Source: an uncultured Paracoccaceae bacterium (GTDB lineage: Bacteria > Pseudomonadota > Alphaproteobacteria > Rhodobacterales > Rhodobacteraceae). Taken from it: a stretch of DNA of 39,976 nucleotides. Within the stretch, counting starts at the first letter, position 1; each line of letters opens with the position of its first letter. Positions 25,383 to 35,654 of the stretch are shown here, one piece after another. Below the pieces are notes generated by a model. The model saw nothing but the letters and a program-made list of their open reading frames with translations, ran no database searches and was not told where the DNA came from. The stretch covers positions 1 to 39,976 of the forward strand of contig CAKZXZ010000090.1 in the NCBI GenBank assembly GCA_937883775.1. Reading direction: 5' to 3'. Both the position numbers and the translations under genes were made by a program.

Positions 25383-25408
25383 GACCGGCCCCGACACGCG
25401 GGCCGGTC
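25383..25408 (+). terminator. Intercistronic hairpin between dnaK and dnaJ
   Basis: GACCGGCCC (25383-25391) pairs perfectly with GGGCCGGTC (25400-25408) around an 8-nt loop, followed by TTTGCGTTCT. The short, impure T tract suggests a partial terminator or a processing/stability element that would lower dnaJ relative to dnaK rather than end transcription fully. Confidence 0.6.
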
Positions 25409-25434
25409 TTTGCGTTCTCTCAAGGGGGAGATCC

Positions 25435-26592
25435 ATGAGCAAACGTGACTATTACGACGTGCTTGGCATCCAGAAGGGCGCATCTGCAGACGAGATCAAG
25501 AAGGCCTATCGCGGCAAAGCGAAAGAGCTTCACCCCGATCGCAACGCCGATAACCCCGACGCCGAAGCACAATTCAAAGAAGCCAATGAGGCCTATGAGG
25601 TCTTGAAGGACGGCGACAAGAAAGCCGCCTATGACCGCTATGGCCATGCCGCGTTTGAAGGTGGCATGGGCGGTGGCGGCGGGCGGCCCGGCCAAGGCTA
25701 TGGCGGGCAGCAAGGCGACTTTGCCTCAGCGTTTTCGGACGTGTTCGACGATCTGTTTGGCGACTTCATGGGCGGCCAACGCGGCGCAGGCGGGCGCCAG
25801 CGCGCCTCACGCGGGTCTGATCTGCGCTATAACCTGCGGGTGTCGCTAGAAGATGCTTATGCCGGCATGCAAAAGACGATCACCGTTCCGGCATCCGTAA
25901 CGTGCGGGGCATGCAATGGCACCGGCTCTGAAGGTGGCTCTGAGCCTGTGACCTGCCCGACCTGTTCGGGCATGGGCAAAGTCCGCGCGCAGCAGGGCTT
26001 TTTCACGGTCGAACGCACCTGCCCGACCTGTTCAGGCCTTGGCCAGATCATCAAGAACCCGTGCAAGGTTTGCGGCGGCTCAGGCCGTCAGGAAAAGGAA
26101 AAAGCGCTGAGCGTGAACATTCCTGCAGGCGTTGAAACTGGCACGCGCATTCGTCTTGCTGGCGAAGGTGAAGCCGGTATGCGTGGCGGACCGACGGGCG
26201 ATCTTTATATCTTCATCGAGGTCGAGAAACACGACCTGTTCGAACGGGATGGCCAGCACCTGTTCTGCCGCGTGCCCGTGTCGATGGCGACGGCCGCCCT
26301 TGGCGGCGATATCGAAGTGCCAACGATTGACGGTGGTCGCAGCCGGGTGAAAATTCCGGCAGGCAGCCAATCGGGGCGTCAGATGCGCTTGCGTTCTAAA
26401 GGCATGCCTGCGCTGCGCGGTGGACCGCAAGGCGATATGTATATCGAGATGGCGGTGGAAACGCCCGTCAACCTGACCTCGAAGCAGAGAGAAATGCTGC
26501 GCGAGTTTGAGAAGATGTCAGAGGATAACAACCCTGAATCCTCGACGTTTTTCTCATCCGTGAAGAACTTTTGGGACAGTATGAAAAGCTAG
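25435..26592 (+). CDS. dnaJ: Chaperone DnaJ (Hsp40)
   Basis: Co-chaperone that stimulates DnaK's ATPase and delivers substrates. The J domain (about residues 1-70) has HPD at 33-35. A Gly/Phe-rich stretch follows ([16 protein letters not shown]), then four zinc-finger repeats [24 protein letters not shown] and CKVCGGSG, and the C-terminal peptide-binding domain with [16 protein letters not shown]. 385 residues, typical of full-length DnaJ. AGGGGGAG six nucleotides upstream of ATG supports the start. grpE is not in this window. radC follows after 39 nt. Confidence 0.98.
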   Translation: MSKRDYYDVLGIQKGASADEIKKAYRGKAKELHPDRNADNPDAEAQFKEANEAYEVLKDGDKKAAYDRYGHAAFEGGMGGGGGRPGQGYGGQQGDFASAFSDVFDDLFGDFMGGQRGAGGRQRASRGSDLRYNLRVSLEDAYAGMQKTITVPASVTCGACNGTGSEGGSEPVTCPTCSGMGKVRAQQGFFTVERTCPTCSGLGQIIKNPCKVCGGSGRQEKEKALSVNIPAGVETGTRIRLAGEGEAGMRGGPTGDLYIFIEVEKHDLFERDGQHLFCRVPVSMATAALGGDIEVPTIDGGRSRVKIPAGSQSGRQMRLRSKGMPALRGGPQGDMYIEMAVETPVNLTSKQREMLREFEKMSEDNNPESSTFFSSVKNFWDSMKS

Positions 26593-26631
26593 ATTAACCG
26601 CTTTTTCATTCTTTCGGCGAAGGATTAGGGG

Positions 26632-27378
26632 ATGACCCAAGATGCCTTCGCCGAAGCCCCGCTCCCCCTTTTTGAAGGTGAACCGATTGCGACAGGCGCG
26701 CGCCTGCCCAGCTATTTGCGCGACCATCGCAAACGCCTGCGTGCCCGTTTTATGGACGGCGGGGCAGAGGCCATGCCCGATTATGAACTGCTCGAACTGG
26801 TTCTGTTTCGCGCAATCCCGCGACAGGATGTGAAACCGATTGCCCGCGCACTTTTGGACCGGTTTGGGGATTTCAATCGCGTGATCTCTGCACCAATAGA
26901 TCGGCTGGCCGAGGTGAAGGGCATCGGCGATGCTGTAATCTGCGAGCTTAAGATTATCGAGGCGAGCGCCCATCGTCTGGCCCGCGCACGGGTGTTGCAG
27001 CGGCCCGTCGTGTCCAGTTGGGATGCCCTACTGGACTATTGCAAAACCGCCATGTCCCATCTGGAAACAGAGCAGTTTCGCGTGCTGTATCTAGACCGCA
27101 AAAACGTCCTTGTCGCTGATGAGGCGCAAGGGAAAGGTACTGTCGATCACGTCCCGGTTTACCCGCGCGAGGTCGTCAAACGCGCGTTGGAATTGAACGC
27201 CTCGGCGCTGATTCTTGTGCACAATCACCCTTCGGGTGATCCGACACCGTCAGAGGCGGATATCGCCGTGACAAAACAGATTGAGGCTGCAGCAAACGCC
27301 CTTGATCTGACGTTGCACGATCATCTTATCATCGGAAAATCTGATACACTCAGCTTTCGCGCGCACCAGCTTATCTGA
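26632..27378 (+). CDS. radC: RadC-like JAB-domain protein
   Basis: 248 residues with an N-terminal helix-hairpin-helix region (about 50-110; [16 protein letters not shown]) and a C-terminal JAB/MPN+ metalloprotease-like fold with [20 protein letters not shown], the HxHPSG-x-D zinc-binding pattern of the family. The old name 'DNA repair protein' derives from E. coli genetics that were later questioned, so the function is really unknown. TTAGGGG upstream supports the ATG. It shares strand with dnaJ and may be read through from it. Its end overlaps the next, convergent gene by 8 nt. Confidence 0.93.
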   Translation: MTQDAFAEAPLPLFEGEPIATGARLPSYLRDHRKRLRARFMDGGAEAMPDYELLELVLFRAIPRQDVKPIARALLDRFGDFNRVISAPIDRLAEVKGIGDAVICELKIIEASAHRLARARVLQRPVVSSWDALLDYCKTAMSHLETEQFRVLYLDRKNVLVADEAQGKGTVDHVPVYPREVVKRALELNASALILVHNHPSGDPTPSEADIAVTKQIEAAANALDLTLHDHLIIGKSDTLSFRAHQLI

Positions 27379-28873
27379 TCCAGACTTCAACTCTTTGATT
27401 CTGAGAGCGGCCAAGCACTGTATCCTCACAACTGCGCGGAAGCGCCTCTCCGACCCCCATCAGCGCGATTTCGCGGTCTACGCCTAGCGCTTCTTTCACT
27501 TGCTCTGCTAACGCGATGGATTTGGCCCGGTTGTCTTGAAAGCGACCCTCGCTTGCAGTGTGGCCCGTCAGTAAAATCATGCGGTCAGCAAAAGCTCCTT
27601 GGTTAATCTGCTTGCTCAGACGCTTGAGTGCCTCATGCGATTGTGTCGTGAAAGCATCGCCATCCTCGTCAAAGAGGAAGGTGACGGAAAGACGTTGATA
27701 CCCGGCCAAATCACGAATGATCGTTTGTAAATCGGGCAATGGGACCTCAGGCCCAGCTTGCGTGATCGCAACTGCCAGCCGAGCGCCCTGTTGCGCAAGT
27801 GGGATCAAGTCAGGCTGCTGATCGACGAACCTTGCCCTTTGCACCACAACCTGTGCGGCGGGGCTGTCCAAATAGGCGAGAAAGTCTTGCAAAATTGGCG
27901 GAAGACGCCTTGCCGGGCTGTAAAGGTGAACGGGTGCGACAAGCGGATAGTCGCCGGACTTCAAGGAGGTTGGTGAGGTGTCATAGGTCATCAGACAGCT
28001 GCTGACCAACGGAACTGGACGCAGCCCTGACACCTCGGACAGGGCGGTCAGGCCGATCGCATCCGGATCATCGGTTAGCGCCGCACGCAGATCAGCGACG
28101 CTTTGATGAAACACGATGCTGTCTGTTGGATCCAAACCCTCCGGGGAAAGTGCGCGGTCGACAAACAGCTCAAACGCACCAGAACCGCGCGCAAGGCTAT
28201 GAACCGCGCGTGTTGCTTTGGGGTCAGAGTATGCATCGATCAATTCGCGGAATGTGATCGCTGGCAGGCTACTTTCGGGGCTAACCACAGGAACGACAGC
28301 ATCCAATGCAAGGATCCGGGCACGGCCGGGTTGTGTCAGATCACCCCGACCGGCCTCCTCTTCCAACTGTGCCTCGCCGGGGCGGATCGGACGTAGACTG
28401 GCCACAAGATCAGCTTCGTCGACAAGCAGATCAACAAAGCCTTCCCCTGAACTGCTCACGCGAAACCCGATTTCGATCAGAGAGGCCCCTGTTTCGCCAT
28501 CGACAAGAGCATAGCTGAAATGTGTGGCGTCCTGTGTCACGCGGGCAAATGCATAACCATTGCGCAGGGCAAAGCTTTCGACCAATGCGGGCAGCAGAAC
28601 CGATGTCGCGGATTGTGTGCCCGAGATCCGCACACGGATCATATTCTCACTGGATGTCGGGCAGCCATTGCCAACGCAGGTGACCTCGTCACCGTCGATG
28701 GTCACTTCGCCGTAGACGGTCTCGAGGCGGAAGTAACGCCCGTCATAGCCCAGCACGCGTCCTTCAAAGATCAAATCACCCTCTTTTGCAGAGAGCGTGA
28801 CCATCTGCGCAGAAGCAACAGAACAGCAAAAAAGAAAAAGTGCGGCGACACGCGCCGCACGCAAGATACGCAT
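27371..28873 (-). CDS. Phosphate-binding-like/OmpA-domain fusion protein
   Basis: 500 residues with a signal peptide ([22 protein letters not shown] then QMVTL). Three regions are visible: a short beta-rich domain (to about residue 75, [16 protein letters not shown]), a periplasmic binding-protein-like section of the PstS kind (about 80-350; TLSxxxSGS-like features are weak, but [16 protein letters not shown] and the [16 protein letters not shown] pattern fit), and a C-terminal OmpA-like domain (about 385-500; [18 protein letters not shown]). In standard OmpA domains the GHTD Asp and a later Arg (RA-x-x-V) hold peptidoglycan. Here the Asp is Ala (GHTAS) and the Arg position reads Leu, so this domain may not bind the wall. 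The ATG at 28873 is used. A TTG three bases upstream is possible. Confidence 0.72.
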   Translation of the reverse strand: MRILRAARVAALFLFCCSVASAQMVTLSAKEGDLIFEGRVLGYDGRYFRLETVYGEVTIDGDEVTCVGNGCPTSSENMIRVRISGTQSATSVLLPALVESFALRNGYAFARVTQDATHFSYALVDGETGASLIEIGFRVSSSGEGFVDLLVDEADLVASLRPIRPGEAQLEEEAGRGDLTQPGRARILALDAVVPVVSPESSLPAITFRELIDAYSDPKATRAVHSLARGSGAFELFVDRALSPEGLDPTDSIVFHQSVADLRAALTDDPDAIGLTALSEVSGLRPVPLVSSCLMTYDTSPTSLKSGDYPLVAPVHLYSPARRLPPILQDFLAYLDSPAAQVVVQRARFVDQQPDLIPLAQQGARLAVAITQAGPEVPLPDLQTIIRDLAGYQRLSVTFLFDEDGDAFTTQSHEALKRLSKQINQGAFADRMILLTGHTASEGRFQDNRAKSIALAEQVKEALGVDREIALMGVGEALPRSCEDTVLGRSQNQRVEVWIR

Positions 28874-28897
28874 CAAGGTTAGAGCCTTTGACCAGCT

Positions 28898-29917
28898 TTA
28901 ATTGGCAGCCAGTGTCAGGTCTTGCACCATATTTTTCAACACAAGAAAGTCGCCCACCGCATCACAGTCCGGGATCGAGAGGACAAGGTCGACGACCGTT
29001 GTCTCGGCATCAGGGCCAATCTGGATAGACTGCGCTTCGATATCGCGGGCACAGTTTTGCGCTGTCACCTCGGCTTCGACTGAAAGGCTGACTTCGCCAT
29101 CGTTCGTCATGAAACCTGTCGGAAAGCTATAGACTTCGGCCAAAAGCGCGGTGTCATCCGAACCAGACCCAAGCGCGGTGATAAAGCCGCCCTGACCGCT
29201 TGCAGCGATGCTTGCATCACGCGCAGTTGCAGACCAGACATGGCCTTCATCGCCATAATCAGCACCAAATTCGCGCGCATGCAGTTGCAGCGCATTTTGG
29301 CCCCGCCATTGCAGAACAACCCGGTCGTAAAACGCAAGCGATGGAACCTCGATCTGGCTCATCGCGCCCTTGTTGTTTGCGAACGCCGCGATAAAGATCG
29401 CGTTTTCGTTTAATGCGGGGACGTCTACGGAAACCGCGCCGGTGGCGTCCGTATCAGCGGTAAACATCATGCCTTCATGGTGGATCGTGACGCGGTCATT
29501 CGGGTGGCATGCTGACATCAGATCAAGGCGCACCATCGCGGCGGCCACGGCTTCGGCCTGCATTGTCGTCTCACAGACGCGCTCAGCTTGCACTTCAGGC
29601 TCTGGTGTTAGTGTGATTTCGGGTTCCGGGCCCACTTCAACAGCTAGGTTGGTATCCAGCGCCGCGACTTCAACGTCAGGAGCTACAATTTCAGTTGGCT
29701 GCACCATCTCAACTGGCTCTGTTTCGGCAACAGGAGCCTCCGGCAAACTGGGCAGCACGCTGGATTGTTCAACAACAGATGTTTCCACGGGCTGTTGGGG
29801 TTGGGGTGTATCACCAAGACGCGAGGCGACCGCATCGCCGTTTTGCATCACGAACCCGGTGGCCAGCGCAATGCCCAATGTGGCACCCGCGGTCACAATT
29901 TGCTTTTTGTTCAACAT
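28898..29917 (-). CDS. Membrane-anchored hypothetical protein downstream of secA
   Basis: 339 residues of unknown function. The N-terminus looks like an uncleaved anchor (KKQIVTAGATLGIALATGFV). Residues 35-115 are rich in Pro, Glu and Val (PQPQQPVETSVVEQSS, EPEITLTPEPEVQAE), an extended spacer. The C-terminal 220 residues form a folded-looking part with conserved-type cysteines (RVCETTMQ, MSACHPNDR, AQNCARDI, SIPDCDAVG) that could form disulfides in the periplasm. Such proteins are sometimes named 'translocase' in Rhodobacteraceae only because secA is next door. GGAG six nucleotides before ATG at 29917 supports the start over upstream in-frame codons. It follows secA by 116 nt on the same strand. 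Confidence 0.75.
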   Translation of the reverse strand: MLNKKQIVTAGATLGIALATGFVMQNGDAVASRLGDTPQPQQPVETSVVEQSSVLPSLPEAPVAETEPVEMVQPTEIVAPDVEVAALDTNLAVEVGPEPEITLTPEPEVQAERVCETTMQAEAVAAAMVRLDLMSACHPNDRVTIHHEGMMFTADTDATGAVSVDVPALNENAIFIAAFANNKGAMSQIEVPSLAFYDRVVLQWRGQNALQLHAREFGADYGDEGHVWSATARDASIAASGQGGFITALGSGSDDTALLAEVYSFPTGFMTNDGEVSLSVEAEVTAQNCARDIEAQSIQIGPDAETTVVDLVLSIPDCDAVGDFLVLKNMVQDLTLAAN

Positions 29918-30033
29918 ACCCAACTCCAGTGCGATCAAACACAGCTTTGAGCGAGATATTGCCGATCAATAGTGACCGCTTTAGGGCAGGGGCAGTGTTT
30001 CAATGGGGCAGTCTCGTGACAACCCCAAGGCGA

Positions 30034-32727
30034 TCATACCCTGCCGTGGCAATGCTTGAACTTCTTGCCAGAACCGCAAGGACACGGATCATTGCGCCCG
30101 GGGTTGCCCCAGGTTTCGCGATTGTTTTCATCAAACCCTTCGATGGCGCCTTCTGAAACGGTCGGTGCTGGCGCGGGGTCTGCCGCAGCCGCCAACTGCT
30201 CTTGCTGTGCGCGCATTTGCGCCATCATTGCTTCCTGCTCTTCAGGTGTCATAGGGCGGATCTGTGACAGCTTTTGCGTCACGTCTTCGCGCAACGAGTT
30301 CAACATTGACTCGAACAGCTGGAACGATTCCGTCTTATATTCATTGAGCGGGTCACGTTGGGCATAGCCGCGGAACCCAACCACCGACCGCAGATGCTCA
30401 AGCGTCACAAGATGCTCGCGCCATTTGGTGTCGATGGTCTGCAGCAGAACCTGCTTTTCGATGTTGCGCATGGTGTCGAGACCGAAGGCTTCGGACTTTT
30501 CCAACATGTAGTCGTCGGTTGCCTTTTCCAGACGCTCGCGCACGTCTTCGTCATCAACGCCCTCTTCATCAGCCCAGTCTTTGACCGGCACATCGACGCC
30601 CAGCTTCTCGCGCGCCTCGGTATGAAGCCCGTCCGTATCCCACTGATCGGCATAGCTTTTCGGCGGCATGTAATGCGTGACAAGATCGTCGATCACCTGA
30701 TGACGCATGTCTTGCGCGATCTCGTGCAGGTCTTCGGCTTCCATGATCTCCCGCCGTTGCGAGAAGATCACCTTGCGCTGCTCGTTCATCACATCGTCGA
30801 ACTTTAGAAGCTGCTTACGAATGTCGAAGTTGCGCCCCTCGACCTTCGCCTGCGCCTTTTCAAGCGACTTGTTTACCCACGGGTGAATGATCGCCTCGCC
30901 TTCTTTCATACCAAGCGAGGACAGGACCTTATCGAGCCGATCCGAGCCGAAGATGCGCATCAGATCGTCTTCGAGCGACAGATAGAACGAGGATTTTCCA
31001 GGGTCGCCCTGACGGCCGGAACGACCGCGTAGCTGGTTGTCGATGCGGCGGCTTTCGTGACGTTCCGTGGCCAGAACGAAAAGGCCGCCGGCCTCTTTGA
31101 CCTTTTCCTTTTCCTCGGCGACCTCCGCTTCGATCCGCTGACGCGTCTCTTCGGGGTCGGCTTCGGGGTTTTCGGTCAGGGCTTGCAGCACGCGCATCTC
31201 GACATTGCCGCCAAGCTGAATATCGGTGCCGCGACCGGCCATGTTAGTGGCAATCGTCACAGCGCCCAGCTTGCCTGCATCTGCCACGATCTGGGCTTCC
31301 TGCTCGTGCTGACGTGCGTTCAGGACGTTATGTGGGATGCCTGCTTCTTTCAGCAGATCGCTCAGGAATTCAGACTTCTCGATGGAGGTCGTGCCCACCA
31401 GAACCGGCTGTTTCTTCTCATGCGCTTTGGCGATGGATTTCACGATGGCGCCGAATTTCTCCTGCGCGGTGCGGTAGACCGCATCATGGTTGTCCTTACG
31501 CGCAACGGGCTGGTTCGTGGGCACTTCGACCACGCCAAGGCCGTAAATCTCGGCAAATTCTTCGGCCTCGGTCAGCGCGGTGCCAGTCATGCCGGCCAGC
31601 TTATCGTAAAGGCGGAAGTAATTCTGAAAGGTCACGGACGCGAGGGTCACGTTCTCAGGCAAGATATCCACGCCCTCTTTCGCCTCAAGCGCTTGGTGCA
31701 AGCCCTCGGACAGACGGCGCCCGGCCATCATACGGCCTGTAAACTCGTCGATCAGCATCACCTTGCCATCGCGCACGATATAGTCCTTGTCCTTTTGGAA
31801 CATCGTATGCGCGCGCAGACCCTGGTTGATATGGTGTACGATGGTGGTGCTTTCGGGATCATAAAGTGACTGATCTTCGGGAAGGATGCCCGCTTCGTGC
31901 AGACGTTCTTCCAGAAACTCGTTACCGGCATCGGTGAAGGTCACATTGCGCGCCTTCTCGTCCATTGTGTAATGTTCGTCAGTCAGACCCGGGATCACCT
32001 TATTGATGGTCAGATACATCTCCGAGCGGTCCTCGGCAGGGCCAGAGATCACAAGCGGCGTGCGTGCCTCATCCACAAGGATCGAGTCGACCTCGTCCAC
32101 AATCGCGAAATTATGGCCGCGCTGGGCGATCTGGCTTAGCTCTGCCTTCATGTTATCGCGCAGATAATCGAAGCCCAATTCGTTATTGGTCGCGTAGGTG
32201 ATATCGGCGGCATAGGCGGAGGCTTTTTCGTCATCGGGCATATCCGGGTAGATCACACCGGTGGTCAGACCAAGTGCTGCATAGACTTTACCCATCCACT
32301 CAGCATCGCGCTTGGCGAGGTAATCGTTCACGGTAACGATATGCACACCCTTGCCGGTGAGCGCGTTCAGATAAGCGGGGAAGGTGGCGACAAGGGTTTT
32401 GCCCTCGCCCGTCTTCATTTCAGCAATATTGCCCTGATGCAGGAAAATCCCGCCCATCAACTGCGTATCAAACGCGCGCAGACCCAATGCGCGCTTGGCG
32501 GCTTCGCGGCAGTTGGCGAAAGCTTCAGGGATCAGCGCATCAAGGCTTTCGCCTTCCATCGCGCGCTTGGCAAGCTCTTCGGTCTTGTCCTTGAGACCGT
32601 CATCACTAAGCGCTTCGAACTCAGATTCCAATGCGTTGATCTTTGCAACAAGCGGACGCGTTGCCTTGACCTTGCGATCATTTGGCGTGCCAAAAACCTT
32701 TTTGGCGATTGTTCCGATACCCAGCAT
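30034..32727 (-). CDS. secA: Preprotein translocase ATPase SecA
   Basis: Motor of the Sec general secretion pathway, at the inner membrane with SecYEG. 897 residues, full length. The N-terminal nucleotide-binding fold has [17 protein letters not shown] (Walker A) and [17 protein letters not shown] (DEVD box). The second fold contains [14 protein letters not shown] and the scaffold/wing domains follow. The C-terminus ends in [14 protein letters not shown], the zinc-binding SecB/ribosome-contact motif. A sigma-70-type promoter lies about 100 nt upstream. The parvulin gene ppiC-like is divergent. Confidence 0.99.
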   Translation of the reverse strand: MLGIGTIAKKVFGTPNDRKVKATRPLVAKINALESEFEALSDDGLKDKTEELAKRAMEGESLDALIPEAFANCREAAKRALGLRAFDTQLMGGIFLHQGNIAEMKTGEGKTLVATFPAYLNALTGKGVHIVTVNDYLAKRDAEWMGKVYAALGLTTGVIYPDMPDDEKASAYAADITYATNNELGFDYLRDNMKAELSQIAQRGHNFAIVDEVDSILVDEARTPLVISGPAEDRSEMYLTINKVIPGLTDEHYTMDEKARNVTFTDAGNEFLEERLHEAGILPEDQSLYDPESTTIVHHINQGLRAHTMFQKDKDYIVRDGKVMLIDEFTGRMMAGRRLSEGLHQALEAKEGVDILPENVTLASVTFQNYFRLYDKLAGMTGTALTEAEEFAEIYGLGVVEVPTNQPVARKDNHDAVYRTAQEKFGAIVKSIAKAHEKKQPVLVGTTSIEKSEFLSDLLKEAGIPHNVLNARQHEQEAQIVADAGKLGAVTIATNMAGRGTDIQLGGNVEMRVLQALTENPEADPEETRQRIEAEVAEEKEKVKEAGGLFVLATERHESRRIDNQLRGRSGRQGDPGKSSFYLSLEDDLMRIFGSDRLDKVLSSLGMKEGEAIIHPWVNKSLEKAQAKVEGRNFDIRKQLLKFDDVMNEQRKVIFSQRREIMEAEDLHEIAQDMRHQVIDDLVTHYMPPKSYADQWDTDGLHTEAREKLGVDVPVKDWADEEGVDDEDVRERLEKATDDYMLEKSEAFGLDTMRNIEKQVLLQTIDTKWREHLVTLEHLRSVVGFRGYAQRDPLNEYKTESFQLFESMLNSLREDVTQKLSQIRPMTPEEQEAMMAQMRAQQEQLAAAADPAPAPTVSEGAIEGFDENNRETWGNPGRNDPCPCGSGKKFKHCHGRV

Positions 32728-32835
32728 AGTCTCTCCGCACGGTGGCTTAACAGGATCGTGTCACAAGGTTGCTTGCTCGCCCTCTCTGGTGCCCATAGAA
32801 CACGGGGAAGGCTGACCCTCGCACGACATCTAGGC

Positions 32836-32864
32836 GATGTAAGGGGCAGTAAACACAGTGTCAA
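32836..32864 (-). promoter_or_regulatory. Sigma-70-type promoter for secA
   Basis: On the minus strand TTGACA (32864-32859), 17-nt spacer, TACATC (32841-32836). The perfect -35, ideal spacing and 5'-leader of about 100 nt to secA at 32727 make this a good candidate. Confidence 0.65.
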
Positions 32865-32901
32865 CGTCGCCGGAGCCTGCGGCCGATCAAAGGAACGATA
32901 G

Positions 32902-33747
32902 ATGTCAAAACACCATAACTTTCTTCTGGCTGTTGCAACAACGATCTGCGGCGCCCTGCCTGCGATCGCTCAGGATCTAACCGCAGATACAGTCGTGGCG
33001 ACCGTCAATGGCACCGATATTACGGTCGGTCACATGATGACTGCGCGCGCGCAGCTGCCGCAGCAGTATCAGCAACTGCCCGATGATGTGTTGTTTGACG
33101 GCATTCTCGAGCAATTGGTGCAGCAGACTGTTCTGTCACAACAAACCGAGACGGCCCCCAAAAGCGTTGAACTGAGCCTTGAGAACGAGCGCCGTGCAGC
33201 AATGGCTGGTGTGGCAATCAATGAATTTCTGGCAGAGCCTGTTGATGATGCTGCCTTGCAAGCAGCTTATGAAGAGAAATACGCGACGGTCGAGCCCGAG
33301 AAGGAATTTAACGCGTCGCATATCCTTGTAGAGACCGAGGATGAAGCGAAGGCGCTTGTGACCGAACTTGAAGGCGGCGCGGATTTTGCCGAATTGGCGA
33401 AAGAAAAATCCACTGGCCCCTCTGGCCCTGGTGGCGGCAGCTTGGGCTGGTTCGGCCCCGGTATGATGGTCAAGCCGTTTGAAGATGCGGTTGTCGATCT
33501 TGAAGACGGTGCTGTTTCCGCTCCGGTCGAAACGCAGTTTGGCTGGCATGTCATCAAGCTGAACGAAAGCCGGATGAAAGGCGCGCCGACCCTGGATGAG
33601 GTTCGCGACGAACTGACCGGCGAACTGCAGCAAAGCTCTTTGGAGGCGCATATCACCGAGCTGACAGACACCGCAGATGTCACACGCCCTGATCTGGGAG
33701 AGATCGACGCAAGCATCCTGCGCAACATGGACATCCTGTCGGAGTAA
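32902..33747 (+). CDS. Periplasmic parvulin-type peptidyl-prolyl isomerase
   Basis: Folding helper of the PpiC/SurA type for envelope proteins. The signal peptide (MSKHHNFLLAVATTICGALPAIA then QDL) is followed by an N-terminal helical chaperone-like part (about 30-120) and a rotamase domain: NASHILVETEDEAKALVTEL, GGGSLGWFGPGMMVKPFEDA, QFGWHVIKLNES. 281 residues. AAAGGA seven nucleotides before ATG supports the start. Divergent from secA and 6 nt before argJ. The exported client proteins of SecA make the neighbourhood sensible, though argJ is unrelated. Confidence 0.9.
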   Translation: MSKHHNFLLAVATTICGALPAIAQDLTADTVVATVNGTDITVGHMMTARAQLPQQYQQLPDDVLFDGILEQLVQQTVLSQQTETAPKSVELSLENERRAAMAGVAINEFLAEPVDDAALQAAYEEKYATVEPEKEFNASHILVETEDEAKALVTELEGGADFAELAKEKSTGPSGPGGGSLGWFGPGMMVKPFEDAVVDLEDGAVSAPVETQFGWHVIKLNESRMKGAPTLDEVRDELTGELQQSSLEAHITELTDTADVTRPDLGEIDASILRNMDILSE

Positions 33748-33753
33748 GTCACC

Positions 33754-34971
33754 ATGACCGTTTCGCCCCTTGCCCCAAAGCGCTTTCCGTCTTTGCCGGA
33801 CGTGGAAGGCGTACGCTTTGCGACCTGTGCTGCAGGTGTGCGCTATGAAGGGCGCAACGACGTGATGCTTGTCGAGTTGGCTCCTGGCACAACAGTTGCT
33901 GGCGTTTTCACAAAGTCGGCGACGCGGGCGGCACCTGTCCTAGATTGTCAGGCCAAACTGAAATCGCTGCCTGATGAGGGCGCTGCATTTCTGGTTAACT
34001 CTGGCAATGCCAACGCGTTTACAGGCAGCAACGGCAAAAAATCGGTTGAAGCGATCACGCAAGCCGTGGCGGATATCCTCGATATACCGCAGCGGCGGGT
34101 CTATACCGCTTCGACTGGCGTGATTGGCGAAGCGCTGCCTCATGATAAAATCATCGACAACCTGAAGTCTTTGAAAGACAGCCTCAGCCCAGATGGTATC
34201 GAGGCCGCCGCGGACGCAATTCGTACGACAGACACCTTCGCAAAAGGCTCTGTGGAAGAGCTTGTGATCGATCACGAGATCATCAAAATCGTTGGGATCG
34301 CCAAAGGGTCTGGCATGATCGCACCCGACATGGCGACGATGCTGGTCTATATCTTCACCGACGCGAAGATCCCCCAGGCTGATCTACAACGCATGGTGCG
34401 TGATGTTTCGGACACCACATTCAACTGCATCACAGTCGATAGCGATACGTCGACGTCAGATTCGGTGATGATGGCCGCAACTGGCGCATCAGGCGTCGAG
34501 GTGAACTGTTCAAGCGAAGCATTCCGCGCAGCACTCTACGACGTCATGCTCGATTTGGCGCATCAGGTTGTCAAAGATGGCGAAGGCGCCACCAAATTTG
34601 TCGAAATCCGTGTGAAAGGCGCTGAAAGTGAAGAAGACGCTCGCAAAGTCGCGTTTTCGATTGCGAACTCACCCCTGGTGAAAACGGCTATGGCCGGTGA
34701 AGATCCAAACTGGGGGCGTATTGTCATGGCGGTGGGCAAATCCGGAGCGGCCGCAGATCGTGACCGGCTCAGCATCGCGTTTGGGAACCTGCAAGTTGCC
34801 GAAAACGGGTGGGTCTCGCCCAACTACAGCGAAGAAGATGGTGCGGCGTACATGAAAAACGATCACCTTGTGCTGTGTGCAGATTTGGGAATGGGGCAAT
34901 CCTCGGCCACTGTGTGGACCTGCGATTTGACCCATGGCTATGTCACAATCAATGCGGATTACCGATCGTGA
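33754..34971 (+). CDS. argJ: Glutamate N-acetyltransferase / amino-acid acetyltransferase
   Basis: Transfers the acetyl group from N-acetylornithine to glutamate in the arginine cycle (and, in bifunctional forms, from acetyl-CoA). The enzyme is made as a proprotein and cuts itself at the Ala-Thr bond of KGSGMIAPDMATMLVYI. Thr195 is the new N-terminus and nucleophile. The TASTGVIG motif (about 118-125) forms the oxyanion hole. 405 residues, the family's usual length. Whether it is mono- or bifunctional cannot be told from sequence alone. It overlaps the mutT start by GTGA. Confidence 0.97.
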   Translation: MTVSPLAPKRFPSLPDVEGVRFATCAAGVRYEGRNDVMLVELAPGTTVAGVFTKSATRAAPVLDCQAKLKSLPDEGAAFLVNSGNANAFTGSNGKKSVEAITQAVADILDIPQRRVYTASTGVIGEALPHDKIIDNLKSLKDSLSPDGIEAAADAIRTTDTFAKGSVEELVIDHEIIKIVGIAKGSGMIAPDMATMLVYIFTDAKIPQADLQRMVRDVSDTTFNCITVDSDTSTSDSVMMAATGASGVEVNCSSEAFRAALYDVMLDLAHQVVKDGEGATKFVEIRVKGAESEEDARKVAFSIANSPLVKTAMAGEDPNWGRIVMAVGKSGAAADRDRLSIAFGNLQVAENGWVSPNYSEEDGAAYMKNDHLVLCADLGMGQSSATVWTCDLTHGYVTINADYRS

Positions 34972-35366
34972 AAACAGTTCTCGTATCGGCCGTCGCGCTT
35001 ATCGATACTGACGGCCGCGTGCTTTTGGCTCAGCGCCCCGAAGGCAAATCGATGGCCGGCTTATGGGAGTTTCCCGGCGGCAAAGTCGAGGCGGGCGAAA
35101 CACCGGAGCATGCCCTGATCCGAGAACTTGAGGAAGAGCTGGGGATCAACACGTGGGAAAGCTGTTTGGCGCCGCTGACATTTGCCAGCCATTCTTATGA
35201 CAATTTTCATCTTTTGATGCCGCTGTTTGCCTGCCGGAAATGGGAAGGCACACCGCAGCCCAAAGAGAATCAGTCCTTGAAATGGGTAAAACCACAGGAT
35301 TTGCGGACCTATCCTATGCCCGAGGCTGACATTCCACTGATCCCAATCCTACGAGATTGGCTGTAA
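34968..35366 (+). CDS. mutT: 8-oxo-dGTP pyrophosphatase (Nudix hydrolase)
   Basis: Removes oxidised dGTP from the nucleotide pool. The Nudix box G-x5-E-x7-R-E-x2-E-E-x-G is seen as GGKVEAGET... ending in RELEEELG, near residues 37-59. Upstream, LLAQRPEGKSMAGLWEFPGG is the substrate-side pattern of MutT. 132 residues, normal length. The GTG start at 34968 overlaps the argJ stop by 4 nt (GTGA). The pairing of argJ and mutT is a known alphaproteobacterial arrangement with no obvious functional link. Confidence 0.93.
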   Translation: MKTVLVSAVALIDTDGRVLLAQRPEGKSMAGLWEFPGGKVEAGETPEHALIRELEEELGINTWESCLAPLTFASHSYDNFHLLMPLFACRKWEGTPQPKENQSLKWVKPQDLRTYPMPEADIPLIPILRDWL

Positions 35367-35486
35367 CGGCCTTTGACTGTGCCGTAATTTCGAGCGTTTG
35401 CTGACACAATTTGCACACTTTTTGAGTGATTTATGAAATTTGTTTCGCTACGGTTAACACGCACCAAACTCTGGGGAGGATTTGAG

Positions 35487-35609
35487 ATGCTTAAGACCAT
35501 TACTTTGGGAAGCTGCGTATCGGTGCAGGGCACCTTTGTGCGGGCGCTGTCCTGCGGAAAGATCCTTGTGCGTGTAGGCAACCGCACATTCACCGGGACA
35601 CCCGTATAA
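35487..35609 (+). CDS. 40-residue small protein of unknown function
   Basis: Begins MLKTITLGSCVSVQGTF and ends NRTFTGTPV. GGGGAGGA ends 6 nt before the ATG, an excellent ribosome-binding site, and a strong terminator begins 45 nt after the stop, so it looks like a complete small gene standing alone in a 340-nt gap. The composition (Gly, Val, Thr, Ser and two cysteines; KILVRVGNRTFTG) suggests a small beta structure. It has no signal peptide or membrane segment. I recall very similar short proteins in Rhodobacteraceae but cannot confirm this without a search. The preceding leader (from about 35395) is AT-rich and probably holds its promoter. Confidence 0.7.
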   Translation: MLKTITLGSCVSVQGTFVRALSCGKILVRVGNRTFTGTPV

Positions 35610-35654
35610 CCCAAAAGGCCTCGTAACCAGTATTCAAGACCCTCGTATCAAAGG

